The notes below the pieces were generated by a model. That model had not been told where the DNA came from and did no database searches. It saw nothing but the letters and a program-made list of their open reading frames with translations. From an uncultured Lachnospiraceae bacterium (GTDB lineage: Bacteria; Bacillota; Clostridia; Lachnospirales; Lachnospiraceae), in contig CALCMD010000108.1 in assembly GCA_937965795.1 (NCBI GenBank), forward strand, positions 1 to 12,183: a stretch of 12,183 nt of DNA. The letters are read 5' to 3'. A program made the translations under genes and the position numbers. This document shows positions 1 through 7,508 of this stretch, piece after piece (positions within the stretch are counted from its first letter, which is position 1; every line of letters starts with the position of its first letter).

Positions 1-20
1 TGAACCCGCACATTCTTAGG

Positions 21-116
21 AGTTAGTTTCCGAATTCCCTGCCCCCGTTTGCGTGAGATACATTTCCACCCGGCCTGCGTACGGAACGAACGTGACCGCC
101 CGTCAAACCAGAATTG
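21..116 (+). repeat. 96-bp intergenic repeat, left copy
   Basis: This segment is repeated in inverted orientation at 12088-12183 with 90 of 96 positions identical, no gaps and six differences, all transitions (at 62, 66, 69, 76, 98 and 103). The first 41 bases (21-61) and 77-97 match exactly. It lies 25 bp beyond the stop codon of the ZIP transporter gene, so ZIP transcription would read into it. Read on the minus strand it holds complementary arms: AATTC with GAATT, and GTTTG-x-CG with CGCAAAC, where the bulged x is a variable site. This would suit a folded RNA or palindromic element. A short GTG-initiated frame crosses it, but four of the six differences are nonsynonymous in that frame, so it is probably non-coding. 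The family is not recognised. Confidence 0.85.
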
Positions 117-141
117 TCCCAAAAACGCCTCTAATCCCCGT

Positions 142-924
142 TCACCCCAACGCCACATCTAAAACCATCATGAGAACGAATCCCACAGCGACGCCGATCG
201 TTCCGATATTGCTGTGTTCCCCTGCCTGTGATTCCGGTATCAGCTCATCCACGACCACATAAATCATTGCTCCCGCTGCAAAAGCCAGCAAATAAGGAAG
301 CGCTGGATAAATAACGTTTGTCAATAAAATCGTAACCACCGCCGCCAACGGCTCCACGATACCGGAAGCCACTCCATACAAAAATGCTTTCATCCGGGAT
401 TTTCCATTGCTTTTCAGAGGCATGGAGATAATCGCTCCCTCCGGAAAATTCTGGATTGCGATTCCGATTGAAAGTGCGAAGGCGCCTGCGACCGAAATCA
501 TCGCATTTTTTGTCAGCAGGCCGGAAAATACGACTCCCACCGCCATTCCCTCCGGTATGTTGTGAAGCGTGACCGCCAATACCAGCATGGTGGTCTTTTT
601 CAATTTCGATTTTACTCCTTCCGGTTTCTCTTTATCCAGATGGATATGCGGAATCACCGTGTCAAGCAGAAGAAGAAACAAGATACCCAGGAAAAATCCT
701 GACGCCGCTGGAATCCAGGCGATCACTTTCTGCTCTTTCGCCATGTCAATGGACGGTATAATCAGTGACCATACCGAAGCCGCCACCATAACTCCCGATG
801 CAAAACCCAAAAGTGCTTTCTGAAGGTTCGCTCCCATCTCTTTTCGCATGCAAAAAACGGCTCCGGAACCCAGCGCCGTACCAAGAAAGGGAATCAAAAT
901 GCCCAAAATAATGTTTTTGTACAT
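142..924 (-). CDS. ZIP family metal transporter (ZupT/GufA-like)
   Basis: This is a 260-residue polytopic membrane protein expected to import divalent metal ions such as zinc, and possibly iron or manganese, into the cytoplasm. About eight hydrophobic segments are visible. The family's metal-site signatures are present: HNIPEG at residues 121-126 (TM4) and QNFPEG at 158-163 (TM5), plus E191 in IVEPLA and a DELIPES segment at 226-232. A short charged loop with two histidines (IPHIHLDKEK, about 91-100) fits the variable cytoplasmic loop between TM3 and TM4. Length is normal for bacterial GufA/ZupT-type ZIPs. The start is preceded by GAGG about 8 bases upstream. It is transcribed divergently from the dedA-type gene. 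No clear intrinsic terminator follows the stop, only the 96-bp repeat. Family assignment is firm; substrate is not determinable. Confidence 0.93.
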   Translation of the reverse strand: MYKNIILGILIPFLGTALGSGAVFCMRKEMGANLQKALLGFASGVMVAASVWSLIIPSIDMAKEQKVIAWIPAASGFFLGILFLLLLDTVIPHIHLDKEKPEGVKSKLKKTTMLVLAVTLHNIPEGMAVGVVFSGLLTKNAMISVAGAFALSIGIAIQNFPEGAIISMPLKSNGKSRMKAFLYGVASGIVEPLAAVVTILLTNVIYPALPYLLAFAAGAMIYVVVDELIPESQAGEHSNIGTIGVAVGFVLMMVLDVALG

Positions 925-959
925 ATACTTACCTCACTGCTTCATTTTCTCCGTGTATT

Positions 960-988
960 ATTGTATGCAAAACCCTTTTTCCTGACAC
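960..988 (-). promoter_or_regulatory. Putative promoter of the ZIP transporter gene
   Basis: On the minus strand, GTGTCA (983-988) and TACAAT (960-965) are separated by 17 bases and lie upstream of the ZIP start at 924. The -10 element is good and the -35 matches consensus at four of six positions. No metal-regulator operator was recognised in the 148-bp divergent spacer, and no convincing plus-strand promoter for the dedA-type gene was found there. Confidence 0.4.
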
Positions 989-1072
989 GATCCAGGAATA
1001 TCTCATCTCCATTTTTGCATATATCTTTACTATTCATCGTTTTTAAAAGGATGCGGTTTAGAAGGAGGTTTT

Positions 1073-1708
1073 ATGCAGGAACTGATTATCACCATCATGC
1101 AGCAGTACGGTTATGTGGGCGTCGCCCTGCTCATCGCCATCGAAAATATTTTTCCGCCAATTCCATCCGAGGTCATTCTGACTTTTGGCGGATTCATGAC
1201 CACCTATACAACCCTCAATATCTGGATGGTAATTCTGGCGGCAACCGCCGGCTCCCTGATTGGCGCTGTCATTCTGTATGGCGTGGGATGCCTTCTGCCG
1301 CCCCATCGTCTGAAATCCATTCTGGCCGGACGCACCGGGAAAATACTGCGTCTCTATCCGGAAGATGTAGATAAAGCGGTAGACTGGTTTCACCATACCG
1401 GACTTGGCACAGTCTTTTTCTGCCGCTTTATTCCCATGATCCGGAGTCTGATCTCCATACCAGCCGGCTTCTCCCGCATGAACCTTGCCCCGTTTTTTGC
1501 ACTGACCGCTCTTGGCAGCTTCCTGTGGAATACCGTTCTGGTCTGGGTGGGCGTTGCCGCCAGAGAGTCCTGGGATATTATTGTGAAATACCTGGAATCC
1601 TATTCCGGTATTACGAAATGTATACTCTTTGCCGGAGCAGGTATCGCGCTGTTTTTGTTTTTTCGAAAGAGAATGTGCCAGAAAACCGTGTCGCCTGATG
1701 CAAAATAA
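1073..1708 (+). CDS. DedA family integral membrane protein
   Basis: This 211-residue protein belongs to the DedA (SNARE-associated/VTT) family of inner-membrane proteins. Members are linked to proton-dependent transport and flipping of undecaprenyl phosphate or phospholipids and to envelope homeostasis. The signatures are visible: E24-N-I-F-P-P-I-P-S-E33 in the first re-entrant region, F116-C-R-F-I-P-M-I-R124, and G132-F-S-R-M136. C-terminal hydrophobic helices (about 140-162 and 181-197) end in a basic tail. A strong GGAGG lies 5 bases before the ATG. It is the only plus-strand gene in the window, is apparently monocistronic, and ends at a hairpin shared with the convergent gene. Which DedA subtype it represents, and its substrate, cannot be decided here. 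Confidence 0.92.
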   Translation: MQELIITIMQQYGYVGVALLIAIENIFPPIPSEVILTFGGFMTTYTTLNIWMVILAATAGSLIGAVILYGVGCLLPPHRLKSILAGRTGKILRLYPEDVDKAVDWFHHTGLGTVFFCRFIPMIRSLISIPAGFSRMNLAPFFALTALGSFLWNTVLVWVGVAARESWDIIVKYLESYSGITKCILFAGAGIALFLFFRKRMCQKTVSPDAK

Positions 1709-1724
1709 CGTTTTCTGCCAATAG

Positions 1725-1772
1725 AAAAACCCCCGGCCTGATTCTGTTTTCTCTCAGTCCGGAGGTCCTTTT
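1725..1772. terminator. Bidirectional intrinsic terminator between convergent genes
   Basis: An imperfect 13-bp stem (1729-1741 with 1754-1766, two mismatches) encloses a T/C-rich loop. It is followed by CCTTTT on the plus strand and, on the minus strand, by five T residues (A run at 1725-1729). It lies between the stop of the dedA-type gene and the stop of the VWA/Big_2 gene and can end transcripts from both sides. Confidence 0.75.
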
Positions 1773-1782
1773 CTCCTTAAAA

Positions 1783-3633
1783 TTATTTATTCAGCCATTT
1801 CATCATTTTCGCTTTGTCATAGAAGATTCTCGTATTTCTTCCTGCAACACCAGTCGACTGAACTGCAAGCATTCTTCCGTTTGCGTCTTCCAGGTTTGCC
1901 GTAATCAGCGTATAATTTCCATTATAGCTCCAGACCCCATGAGAATCCGGGCGCAATGCGAAGGTTCTGATACTGTAATGCGTATTTCCATCATACTGTG
2001 TTTTTCCGTTTCTCGCCAGATACGGCACATAGTATGCGTAGGTAATGTTTCTTCCTTTACATGCAATCGTTCTTTTATAGGTACTTCCATATTTCTCAAG
2101 ATACACCGCACACTTTTTGATTACCGCGTTCTTATTTACCATCAGGCGGACGCCATACTCATCAATCAGCTTGCTTCCATATTTGGATTTCTTGGCTTTG
2201 ACCATGAAATACTGGGAATAATCCGGATGCTTAATCTTCACCGTCACCAGGCAGGTCGCTTTTACGCCGTTCGCCTGCGCAGTAATGAGCGCCTTTCCAG
2301 GTTTCACACCTTTCACTTTACCATTTTTACTCACCGTAGCGACCGACTTATTGCTGGTCGTCCACTTCACCGACCTGCTCTTTCCGGTAACGGAAGCCCG
2401 AAGCTGAATCGTCTTTCTGACATATACGCTTGCCGAATGCTTATTGAGCCGGATCGAAGCTCTTGCCGCAGGCGCTTTTTTCTTTTTCACTGTGACCTTA
2501 CAGGTTGCCGGCTTCCCATCCACAGTTCCGGTAATCGTCGTCTTTCCCACTTTCTTTGCCGTGACCCTGCCAGAGCTGTTCACCGTGGCGATAGAAGTCC
2601 TGGCGCTCTTCCATCTGGCTTTCTTCGTTACGCCGTTCACCTGTACGCTCAGCTTATAGCTTTCTCCCACATACAGAGTAATCTCTTTCTTACTCATTGC
2701 TGTCTTTGTAATCTTATCTGCAATGTCATCAAACACCTTGTCAATATCCCTGGCGTTGGTCACGACATAATACTTGTCTTTGGAGGCCAGATCTTTCATC
2801 AGCCTTTTTCCGAATTTTAAATCATTGCTGGTAGAATTATGGAAAAATCCCAGTGCATAGATAAAATACTTTTTTTGTTTTAATTTAACATCTGTATTGT
2901 AAGCGGCATTCGCATACGAATAATACGTGTGATCCTTTGCCCTGTATCTTCCCACAGACGCTTTCGCCCCTGTCCTCGGCAGACCGTCAGAGCATAAAAT
3001 AACATTTTTCATGATATTGGCGCCGCCTGGCACGCCCGCCAATAATTCTCCGGCTTTCTGTAAAGCCTGCTCCATATTTGTCCCGCCGCTGGAGTTCACG
3101 CAGTCAATCTGCTGGCTTAAGGTACTCAGATCGTTTGTAAACTCACACAATACCGTTGATAAGGAATTTAAAGTTACGACCGCCAGATAATTGTTTCCGT
3201 CTGAGGAAAGCACGGTCTGGCAGAACCGCTTTGCCGCCTCTTTCTCTTTGTTCAAAGAAGTCCCTTTCATACTTCCCGACGTATCGAGAATCAGAACATT
3301 ATAGCGTGTTGTTTTCGTCGTTGACCTTCTCACGACGGAAACCAGACACTCCACACTTCTCCCTTCCACCATAGCTGTGATGACTGCGGAGCCTGCCGCC
3401 TTTCCGGTTACAAGCCCATTTTCACTGACCGCCGCAACGGACGGATCAGAGCTCCCCCATGCGGTGGCCTGCGTGGATACACCGTTTACCAGTACCTGAA
3501 GCTGGTAAGTATCTTCGGTCTGAATCGTGATACTGCTCTTACTGATACTGACTGTAGCTTCCGCCGACACAGGAATGCTCACAGTAAAAATAAGCAGCAT
3601 TACTAAAAACATGGTACAAAACGCTTTCTTCAT
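1783..3633 (-). CDS. Secreted VWA-domain protein with bacterial Ig-like (Big_2) repeats
   Basis: The predicted protein has 616 residues. I chose the start at 3633 because GGAGGAG precedes it and a Sec signal peptide follows at once (MKK, then a hydrophobic core to about residue 20, VSA-E cleavage near 24). A longer open frame to 3807 runs across the upstream promoter and terminator and is unlikely. Domains in order are Big_2 (about 27-101), a von Willebrand A domain (about 110-312) with a complete MIDAS (D117-T-S-G-S121, T185, D216), Big_2 (about 316-383), a Lys/Ala linker, Big_2 (about 393-467), and an unassigned C-terminal region (about 470-616) rich in Tyr and Lys. The role is probably cell-surface or extracellular metal-dependent adhesion. 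No LPXTG motif, transmembrane anchor or S-layer domain is seen, so attachment is unexplained. It is monocistronic, with its own promoter and terminators on both sides. Confidence 0.9.
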   Translation of the reverse strand: MKKAFCTMFLVMLLIFTVSIPVSAEATVSISKSSITIQTEDTYQLQVLVNGVSTQATAWGSSDPSVAAVSENGLVTGKAAGSAVITAMVEGRSVECLVSVVRRSTTKTTRYNVLILDTSGSMKGTSLNKEKEAAKRFCQTVLSSDGNNYLAVVTLNSLSTVLCEFTNDLSTLSQQIDCVNSSGGTNMEQALQKAGELLAGVPGGANIMKNVILCSDGLPRTGAKASVGRYRAKDHTYYSYANAAYNTDVKLKQKKYFIYALGFFHNSTSNDLKFGKRLMKDLASKDKYYVVTNARDIDKVFDDIADKITKTAMSKKEITLYVGESYKLSVQVNGVTKKARWKSARTSIATVNSSGRVTAKKVGKTTITGTVDGKPATCKVTVKKKKAPAARASIRLNKHSASVYVRKTIQLRASVTGKSRSVKWTTSNKSVATVSKNGKVKGVKPGKALITAQANGVKATCLVTVKIKHPDYSQYFMVKAKKSKYGSKLIDEYGVRLMVNKNAVIKKCAVYLEKYGSTYKRTIACKGRNITYAYYVPYLARNGKTQYDGNTHYSIRTFALRPDSHGVWSYNGNYTLITANLEDANGRMLAVQSTGVAGRNTRIFYDKAKMMKWLNK

Positions 3634-3672
3634 TTTCTCTTCTCCTCCCAATATTCGGTTTTCCTCTTTTTT

Positions 3673-3701
3673 ATTATACTCTAAAACCTTTCCTGAGACA
3701 A
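3673..3701 (-). promoter_or_regulatory. Sigma-A type promoter of the VWA/Big_2 gene
   Basis: On the minus strand TTGTCT (3696-3701) and a perfect TATAAT (3673-3678) are 17 bases apart. The expected start of transcription gives a leader of roughly 30 bases before the GGAGGAG ribosome binding site and the ATG at 3633. It lies just downstream of the terminator of the preceding gene. Confidence 0.8.
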
Positions 3702-3721
3702 GCGTTTTCCTACCCTGTATG

Positions 3722-3773
3722 AAAAAGAATCTGCTGTACGGCAGTAAAATCACAGCCACCGCCGTACAGCAGA
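3722..3773 (-). terminator. Strong intrinsic terminator downstream of the DUF2935 gene
   Basis: A perfect 13-bp inverted repeat (3730-3742 with 3761-3773, arm core CTGCTGTACGGC) encloses an 18-base loop. On the minus strand it is followed by ATTCTTTTT. It lies 120 bp past the DUF2935 stop codon and just before the VWA gene promoter, insulating the two units. Confidence 0.85.
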
Positions 3774-3892
3774 CATTTACCGGAAACACTCCCGTATTTT
3801 TCTGCACATCCCCTTACACCTGCATCCGAAGGACTGCTTCACTACCCGAAAGATTCCCCACATGCCAGATTCCACGTCCCAGGCGAAGCTGC
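3774..3892 (-). other. 119-bp untranslated spacer after the DUF2935 gene
   Basis: This stretch lies between the DUF2935 stop codon and its terminator, so it would be a long 3' untranslated region. Only weak hairpins are visible, such as AGGC/GCCT just after the stop and CGGGA/TTCCG near 3780-3795. No ribosome binding site with a credible open frame was found. I see no assignable function. Confidence 0.4.
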
Positions 3893-4804
3893 CTAACCCC
3901 TGCCTTTCTTTCCGCATTCCAGAATCCGCAGGTAATGGTTCGCTTCCCGGAGCACATGATCTGCCAGCAGAGGAAGAATCACGGAACGGATTTCACATCC
4001 GGTAATTCCTTCGGTTCCCGCTGTTTTAAGCTGCTGATACTCCTTCGTCGTCCGCAGAGTCTTTGCAGTCAGAGCGTCCATGTCTCTCATATCCTGTTCC
4101 CTGGCCTCATTGAAAAGACGGCAGTAATCCTCCGCAAACTCATCGGCTGCTTTTATCAGCTCACATTCCGTCGGGTCCAGAAGCCCCCGGATGAACTGGG
4201 CATGTTCCATCATAATCTGGTTCCAGAAGATTTCCAGATTTCTTAAATCCGGCGCAAGAATCCGTCCGTTTCTCTCAAGCTGCATAAGAATCTGACGGTA
4301 CAGTCTGGCCTCCCTCAAAATGTGTTCAATCAACAGCGGATAATTTGCCGTGTAAAGCCTGCATTCCAGCACCTGCTGCAAAATTTTCTCCTTAAATGCA
4401 ATCAGTCCATTCAGGCTCCGGAGCATCTGCCGGTTCAGCATTTTCACTCTCTGAACCATCTCCCGGCTCACCATTGCGGGGCAGCCGTTTGAAAGCCTCT
4501 TTTCTGCTTCCGTAATCTTCGTATCAATGGCAATGCCCGTCAGCTTTTCTGTCTGACATTCTGCGTTTTTCGTAAACTCCGTTACAATTTCTCCTGACTC
4601 CAGAACCGTTTCTCGCACGATACCGTCTGCAAGTTCTACGGTTTTTCTGAGTCCATCCTCAAATTCCTCCCGGAAGCAGTCTGCACGCTGCCGGAAATCT
4701 TTTTCTTTCGCCGGAAATGATGCCAGCAGAAACAGAGAATGTTCCTTCATAATTCTGCCGAAAAAAAGATGCGTTTCCAATGATAACGTAACATATTCCT
4801 TCAT
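3893..4804 (-). CDS. DUF2935 family protein, ferritin-like helical repeats
   Basis: The 303-residue cytoplasmic, mostly helical protein resembles DUF2935 proteins of Firmicutes, whose function is unknown. It reads as two similar halves. E10-T-H-L-F-F-G-R-I-M-K-E21-H22 is matched by E191-I-F-W-N-Q-I-M-M-E200-H201, and H161-x-L-R-E165-A-x-x-Y by H283-x-L-R-E287-A-x-x-Y. Such Glu and Glu-x-x-His spacing over four helices resembles a di-metal ferritin-like bundle in each half, so metal binding is a reasonable inference but unproven. The start is the only in-frame ATG near the hydrophilic N-terminus; the nearest Shine-Dalgarno (AAAGG) is about 11 bases away, so initiation may be weak. It stands alone, between metA and a strong terminator. 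Confidence 0.82.
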   Translation of the reverse strand: MKEYVTLSLETHLFFGRIMKEHSLFLLASFPAKEKDFRQRADCFREEFEDGLRKTVELADGIVRETVLESGEIVTEFTKNAECQTEKLTGIAIDTKITEAEKRLSNGCPAMVSREMVQRVKMLNRQMLRSLNGLIAFKEKILQQVLECRLYTANYPLLIEHILREARLYRQILMQLERNGRILAPDLRNLEIFWNQIMMEHAQFIRGLLDPTECELIKAADEFAEDYCRLFNEAREQDMRDMDALTAKTLRTTKEYQQLKTAGTEGITGCEIRSVILPLLADHVLREANHYLRILECGKKGRG

Positions 4805-4822
4805 AACTTCGCATACCTTTAT

Positions 4823-4851
4823 AATTTATGATTTCCCTTTATAGTATGCAA
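4823..4851 (-). promoter_or_regulatory. Tentative promoter of the DUF2935 gene
   Basis: The minus strand has TTGCAT (4846-4851) and TAAATT (4823-4828) 17 bases apart in the 102-bp gap after metA. The predicted transcript would begin very close to the AAAGG ribosome binding site. Other A/T-rich hexamers in the gap (for example TACTAT) are possible -10 elements, so the position is uncertain. Confidence 0.3.
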
Positions 4852-4873
4852 AGGATTTAAAATATTTTACTGC

Positions 4874-4895
4874 AAAAACAACGGACAAGCAGTCC
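4874..4895 (-). terminator. Weak hairpin after metA, possible terminator
   Basis: On the minus strand GGAC-TGCTT-GTCC is followed by GTTGTTTTT, 11 bases past the metA stop codon. The stem is only four base pairs, so termination here would be partial at best. Confidence 0.25.
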
Positions 4896-4906
4896 AAACA
4901 GGATAT

Positions 4907-5827
4907 TTAAAACGGCGTCCCGTCCAGATCATACGGCGTACTCTGGTACACATAGTAGTTCAGCCAGTTCGTGTACAGATTGTTCGCATGGGCGCGCCAC
5001 ATCAGCAATGGTTTCACCGAAGGATCATCACCCTGATAATAATTCTTCGGCGGCTGGATATCCATTCCTTTCCCCAGGTCACGTTTGTATTCCCCATCCA
5101 GCGTAACCCTGTCGTATTCCGGATGACCCATAATAAAAATCTGACGCCCTTCTTTCGCCATTCCCATAAAGAATCCGGCTTCCTCCGACTCTGCCAGAAT
5201 CGTAATGTCCCCGCAGGCACGAATGTCCTCAATCGGAACCTCCGTGTGTCTCGAATGCGGCGCCAGGAAGATATCGTCAAACCCTCTCACAAGAGGAATC
5301 TTCCGGTTTAAAACTTTATGCCAGAAAAGTCCAAACATTTTTTCCGGAAGCTGCCTCTTTTTCAGTCCATAGTGGTGATACAGCCCCGCCTGCGCCGCCC
5401 AGCACAGATAGATGGTAGAGGTAACGTTTCTGTCGCTCCAGTCCATAATCGGCACCAGCTCTTCCCAGTAATCCACTTCCTCAAACTCCATATTTTCCAC
5501 CGGAGCCCCCGTAATAATCATACCGTCAAATTTCTGATCTTTGATCTGACTAAATTCCACATAAAATTTGTTTAAATGGCTCGTGGAGGTATTTTTTGAC
5601 TCATGGCTGCTCATCATCATAAATGTCACATCCACCTGAAGCGGTGTGTTGGACAAGGAACGAAGAAGCTGTAGCTCTGTCTCCTCCTTTAAAGGCATCA
5701 GATTTAAAATCAGAATCTTAATGGGGCGGATGTCCTGATGGATCGCCCGGTTTTCGTCCATGACAAATATATTTTCTCTTTCCAGTATCTCTTTTGCGGG
5801 CAGTTCCGCCTGTACTTTAATTGGCAT
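4907..5827 (-). CDS. metA: Homoserine O-acyltransferase MetA, predicted acetyl-CoA specific
   Basis: The 306-residue enzyme acylates the hydroxyl group of L-homoserine, the committing step from homoserine towards methionine. The family's class I glutamine-amidotransferase-like fold and catalytic residues are present: nucleophile C142 in YLCWAAQAG, and H235 and E237 in MGHPEYDR. Residue 111, the known acyl-specificity position in this family (Gly in the succinyl-using E. coli enzyme, Glu in the acetyl-using Bacillus cereus enzyme), is Glu in GAPVENM. I therefore predict homoserine O-acetyltransferase activity despite the common 'succinyltransferase' name. Length matches the family. AAGGA lies about 8 bases before the ATG. 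It follows the cardiolipin synthase gene by 53 bp. That gap is too short for an S-box riboswitch and holds no clear promoter, so metA is probably the last gene of the operon. Confidence 0.95.
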   Translation of the reverse strand: MPIKVQAELPAKEILERENIFVMDENRAIHQDIRPIKILILNLMPLKEETELQLLRSLSNTPLQVDVTFMMMSSHESKNTSTSHLNKFYVEFSQIKDQKFDGMIITGAPVENMEFEEVDYWEELVPIMDWSDRNVTSTIYLCWAAQAGLYHHYGLKKRQLPEKMFGLFWHKVLNRKIPLVRGFDDIFLAPHSRHTEVPIEDIRACGDITILAESEEAGFFMGMAKEGRQIFIMGHPEYDRVTLDGEYKRDLGKGMDIQPPKNYYQGDDPSVKPLLMWRAHANNLYTNWLNYYVYQSTPYDLDGTPF

Positions 5828-5880
5828 AATTTTTTCCTTTCTTTCGCTCTCTTCGTTTGCGCTTGATTTTCACAAATATG

Positions 5881-7506
5881 TTACATGAGTGGAGCCAGGA
5901 GACGCAGCACTTTTCCTGCAAGACGATTACGCAGCGGCATCTCTTTTACATCCTCCGGCCGCATTTTCTGACACTGTTCCAGCGTTTTCTGAAAATCCTC
6001 CTCAATCGAAGGAATCTCTTCATTTCTATATAAATACACGGCGCATTCAAAGTGCAGATAAAGGCTCCTGTAATCCAGATTGATCGTTCCTACCACTGCT
6101 TTTCTGTCATCGGAGGTGAATACTTTGGCATGAACAAAGCCCGGTGTGAATTCATAAATCTGCACGCCCGCATCCATCAGCTCTTCATAATATGTCTTTG
6201 CCAGCATAAAAGCATACCATTTATCCGGGATATGAGGCATGATGATAAGAACCTCCACTCCCCGTTTGGCCGCATAGGTAAGAGCGGTAATCATATCATG
6301 ATCCAAAATCAGATAAGGCGTCATGATATGTACATAATCCTTCGCTGTATATAAAATATCAAGATATACATTCTCTCCTACCGGCTCGTGATCCAACGGG
6401 CTGTCGCCATAAGGCATCACAAATCCATCGCCGGCGGCCGGAAGCTTCACCTGCTCCACATCCAGATACTTATTAAAATCCTCAATCTTTCTGTGCTTTT
6501 CCACATTCCACATCTCCAGGAACATTAACGTAAAGCTGCGAACCGCATCCCCTTCTACCATAATCGCCGTGTCCTTCCAGACTCCGAACCGCTCCTTTCT
6601 TCCGATATACTCATCGGCCAGATTGATGCCTCCGGTAAATGCCACCCGCCCGTCAATGACGACGATCTTTCTGTGGTCGCGATTGTTCTGGTAGGTAGAA
6701 AGCGCCGGAACCACCGGAGCAAACATATGGCACTGTATCCCCATCTCTTCCAGCTTTTTCGGGTAATGGTATGGAAGCAGGGAAAAGCTACAGGTTCCAT
6801 CATACATAAAACGAACCTCTACTCCTTCTGCCGCCTTCCGTTGCAGCACCTCAAGAATCGTATCCCACATATATCCTTTCGCTACGATAAAATATTCCAT
6901 AAAAATAAATCGCTGCGCCTTCTCAAGCTGTATCAGAAGCTCTTCAAATTTCTCTTCCCCACAGGAAAAATATTTTGCAGAGGTATTCTGCCAGGTCGGG
7001 AATCCGCCTCTTTCGTAGACATACTGGGACAAACGTGGGACTTCCGCACTCTCTTTTGAAAGATTCTCTGTCACCTTTTCATTCTGCATCCAGTAATGCT
7101 TCGTCTCGATGTGCATTTTTTTCAGCCATTTATTAATCCATTTGGTACGCTGCTGTGTCTCCACAAACAGGTACAGAAGCGCGCCAAACACAGGCCAGCC
7201 CAGAATGAGGACAATCCAGGAAATCATAAACGCCGGATTATCTCTCCGGTTTACAATATGTATCACCAGAATAGCCGCCAGTATTTTTAAAACGCCATTT
7301 AATAACACGCCTTTATCCTGCAAATACTGATATACCACCAGCAGAAGCAGGATTTGAAGGAAAAGGAGCAGAAAAATAACCGCAGTACGTCCATAAATAA
7401 CGCCGAACAAGCCTTTTTTACCCTTTTCTATCGTCTGGCTCTCGTCAATTTTTTTCTTTATTGTTTCCTTTTTTTCTCTTATCGTTTCCTTTTTATCCGT
7501 TATCAT
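5881..7506 (-). CDS. cls: Cardiolipin synthase (phospholipase D family)
   Basis: The 541-residue membrane enzyme should join two phosphatidylglycerol molecules into cardiolipin and glycerol. A lysine-rich cytoplasmic N-terminus (1-32) contains a near-repeat (KKETIRE/KKETIKK). Hydrophobic segments follow at about 41-61, 69-84 and 92-116, then two PLD catalytic domains. Both HKD motifs are complete: H278-R-K280 with D285 and the GGIN segment after it, and H459-A-K461 with D466 and the GTINLD segment. This order matches Cls of Firmicutes, and length is slightly above the usual 480-510 because of the basic N-terminus. The start codon lies two bases after the ligA stop, and the GGGG in the last ligA codons can serve as its ribosome binding site, which implies translational coupling. 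Confidence 0.94.
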   Translation of the reverse strand: MITDKKETIREKKETIKKKIDESQTIEKGKKGLFGVIYGRTAVIFLLLFLQILLLLVVYQYLQDKGVLLNGVLKILAAILVIHIVNRRDNPAFMISWIVLILGWPVFGALLYLFVETQQRTKWINKWLKKMHIETKHYWMQNEKVTENLSKESAEVPRLSQYVYERGGFPTWQNTSAKYFSCGEEKFEELLIQLEKAQRFIFMEYFIVAKGYMWDTILEVLQRKAAEGVEVRFMYDGTCSFSLLPYHYPKKLEEMGIQCHMFAPVVPALSTYQNNRDHRKIVVIDGRVAFTGGINLADEYIGRKERFGVWKDTAIMVEGDAVRSFTLMFLEMWNVEKHRKIEDFNKYLDVEQVKLPAAGDGFVMPYGDSPLDHEPVGENVYLDILYTAKDYVHIMTPYLILDHDMITALTYAAKRGVEVLIIMPHIPDKWYAFMLAKTYYEELMDAGVQIYEFTPGFVHAKVFTSDDRKAVVGTINLDYRSLYLHFECAVYLYRNEEIPSIEEDFQKTLEQCQKMRPEDVKEMPLRNRLAGKVLRLLAPLM

Positions 7507-7508
7507 AT

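Noticed and set aside
53..262. GTG-initiated 69-residue frame across the left repeat
   Set aside because: It has no ribosome binding site, runs antisense into the ZIP gene, and is not conserved as protein in the right repeat copy.
1939..2820. 293-residue plus-strand frame opposite the VWA/Big_2 gene
   Set aside because: It is antisense to a gene with clear domains and a signal peptide, has a low-complexity His/Arg-rich translation and lacks a ribosome binding site.
3634..3807. 58-residue N-terminal extension of the VWA/Big_2 protein
   Set aside because: It crosses the promoter at 3673-3701 and part of the terminator at 3722-3773, and it would bury the signal peptide. The start at 3633 has a strong ribosome binding site.
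5828..5880. SAM riboswitch or T-box upstream of metA
   Set aside because: The gap is 53 bp with no stem-loop structure and directly abuts the cls stop codon.
7443..7506. Possible CRISPR-like or regulatory repeat at the start of cls
   Set aside because: It is a short A-rich near-duplication of about 19 bases encoding KKETI twice within the reading frame, without spacers.
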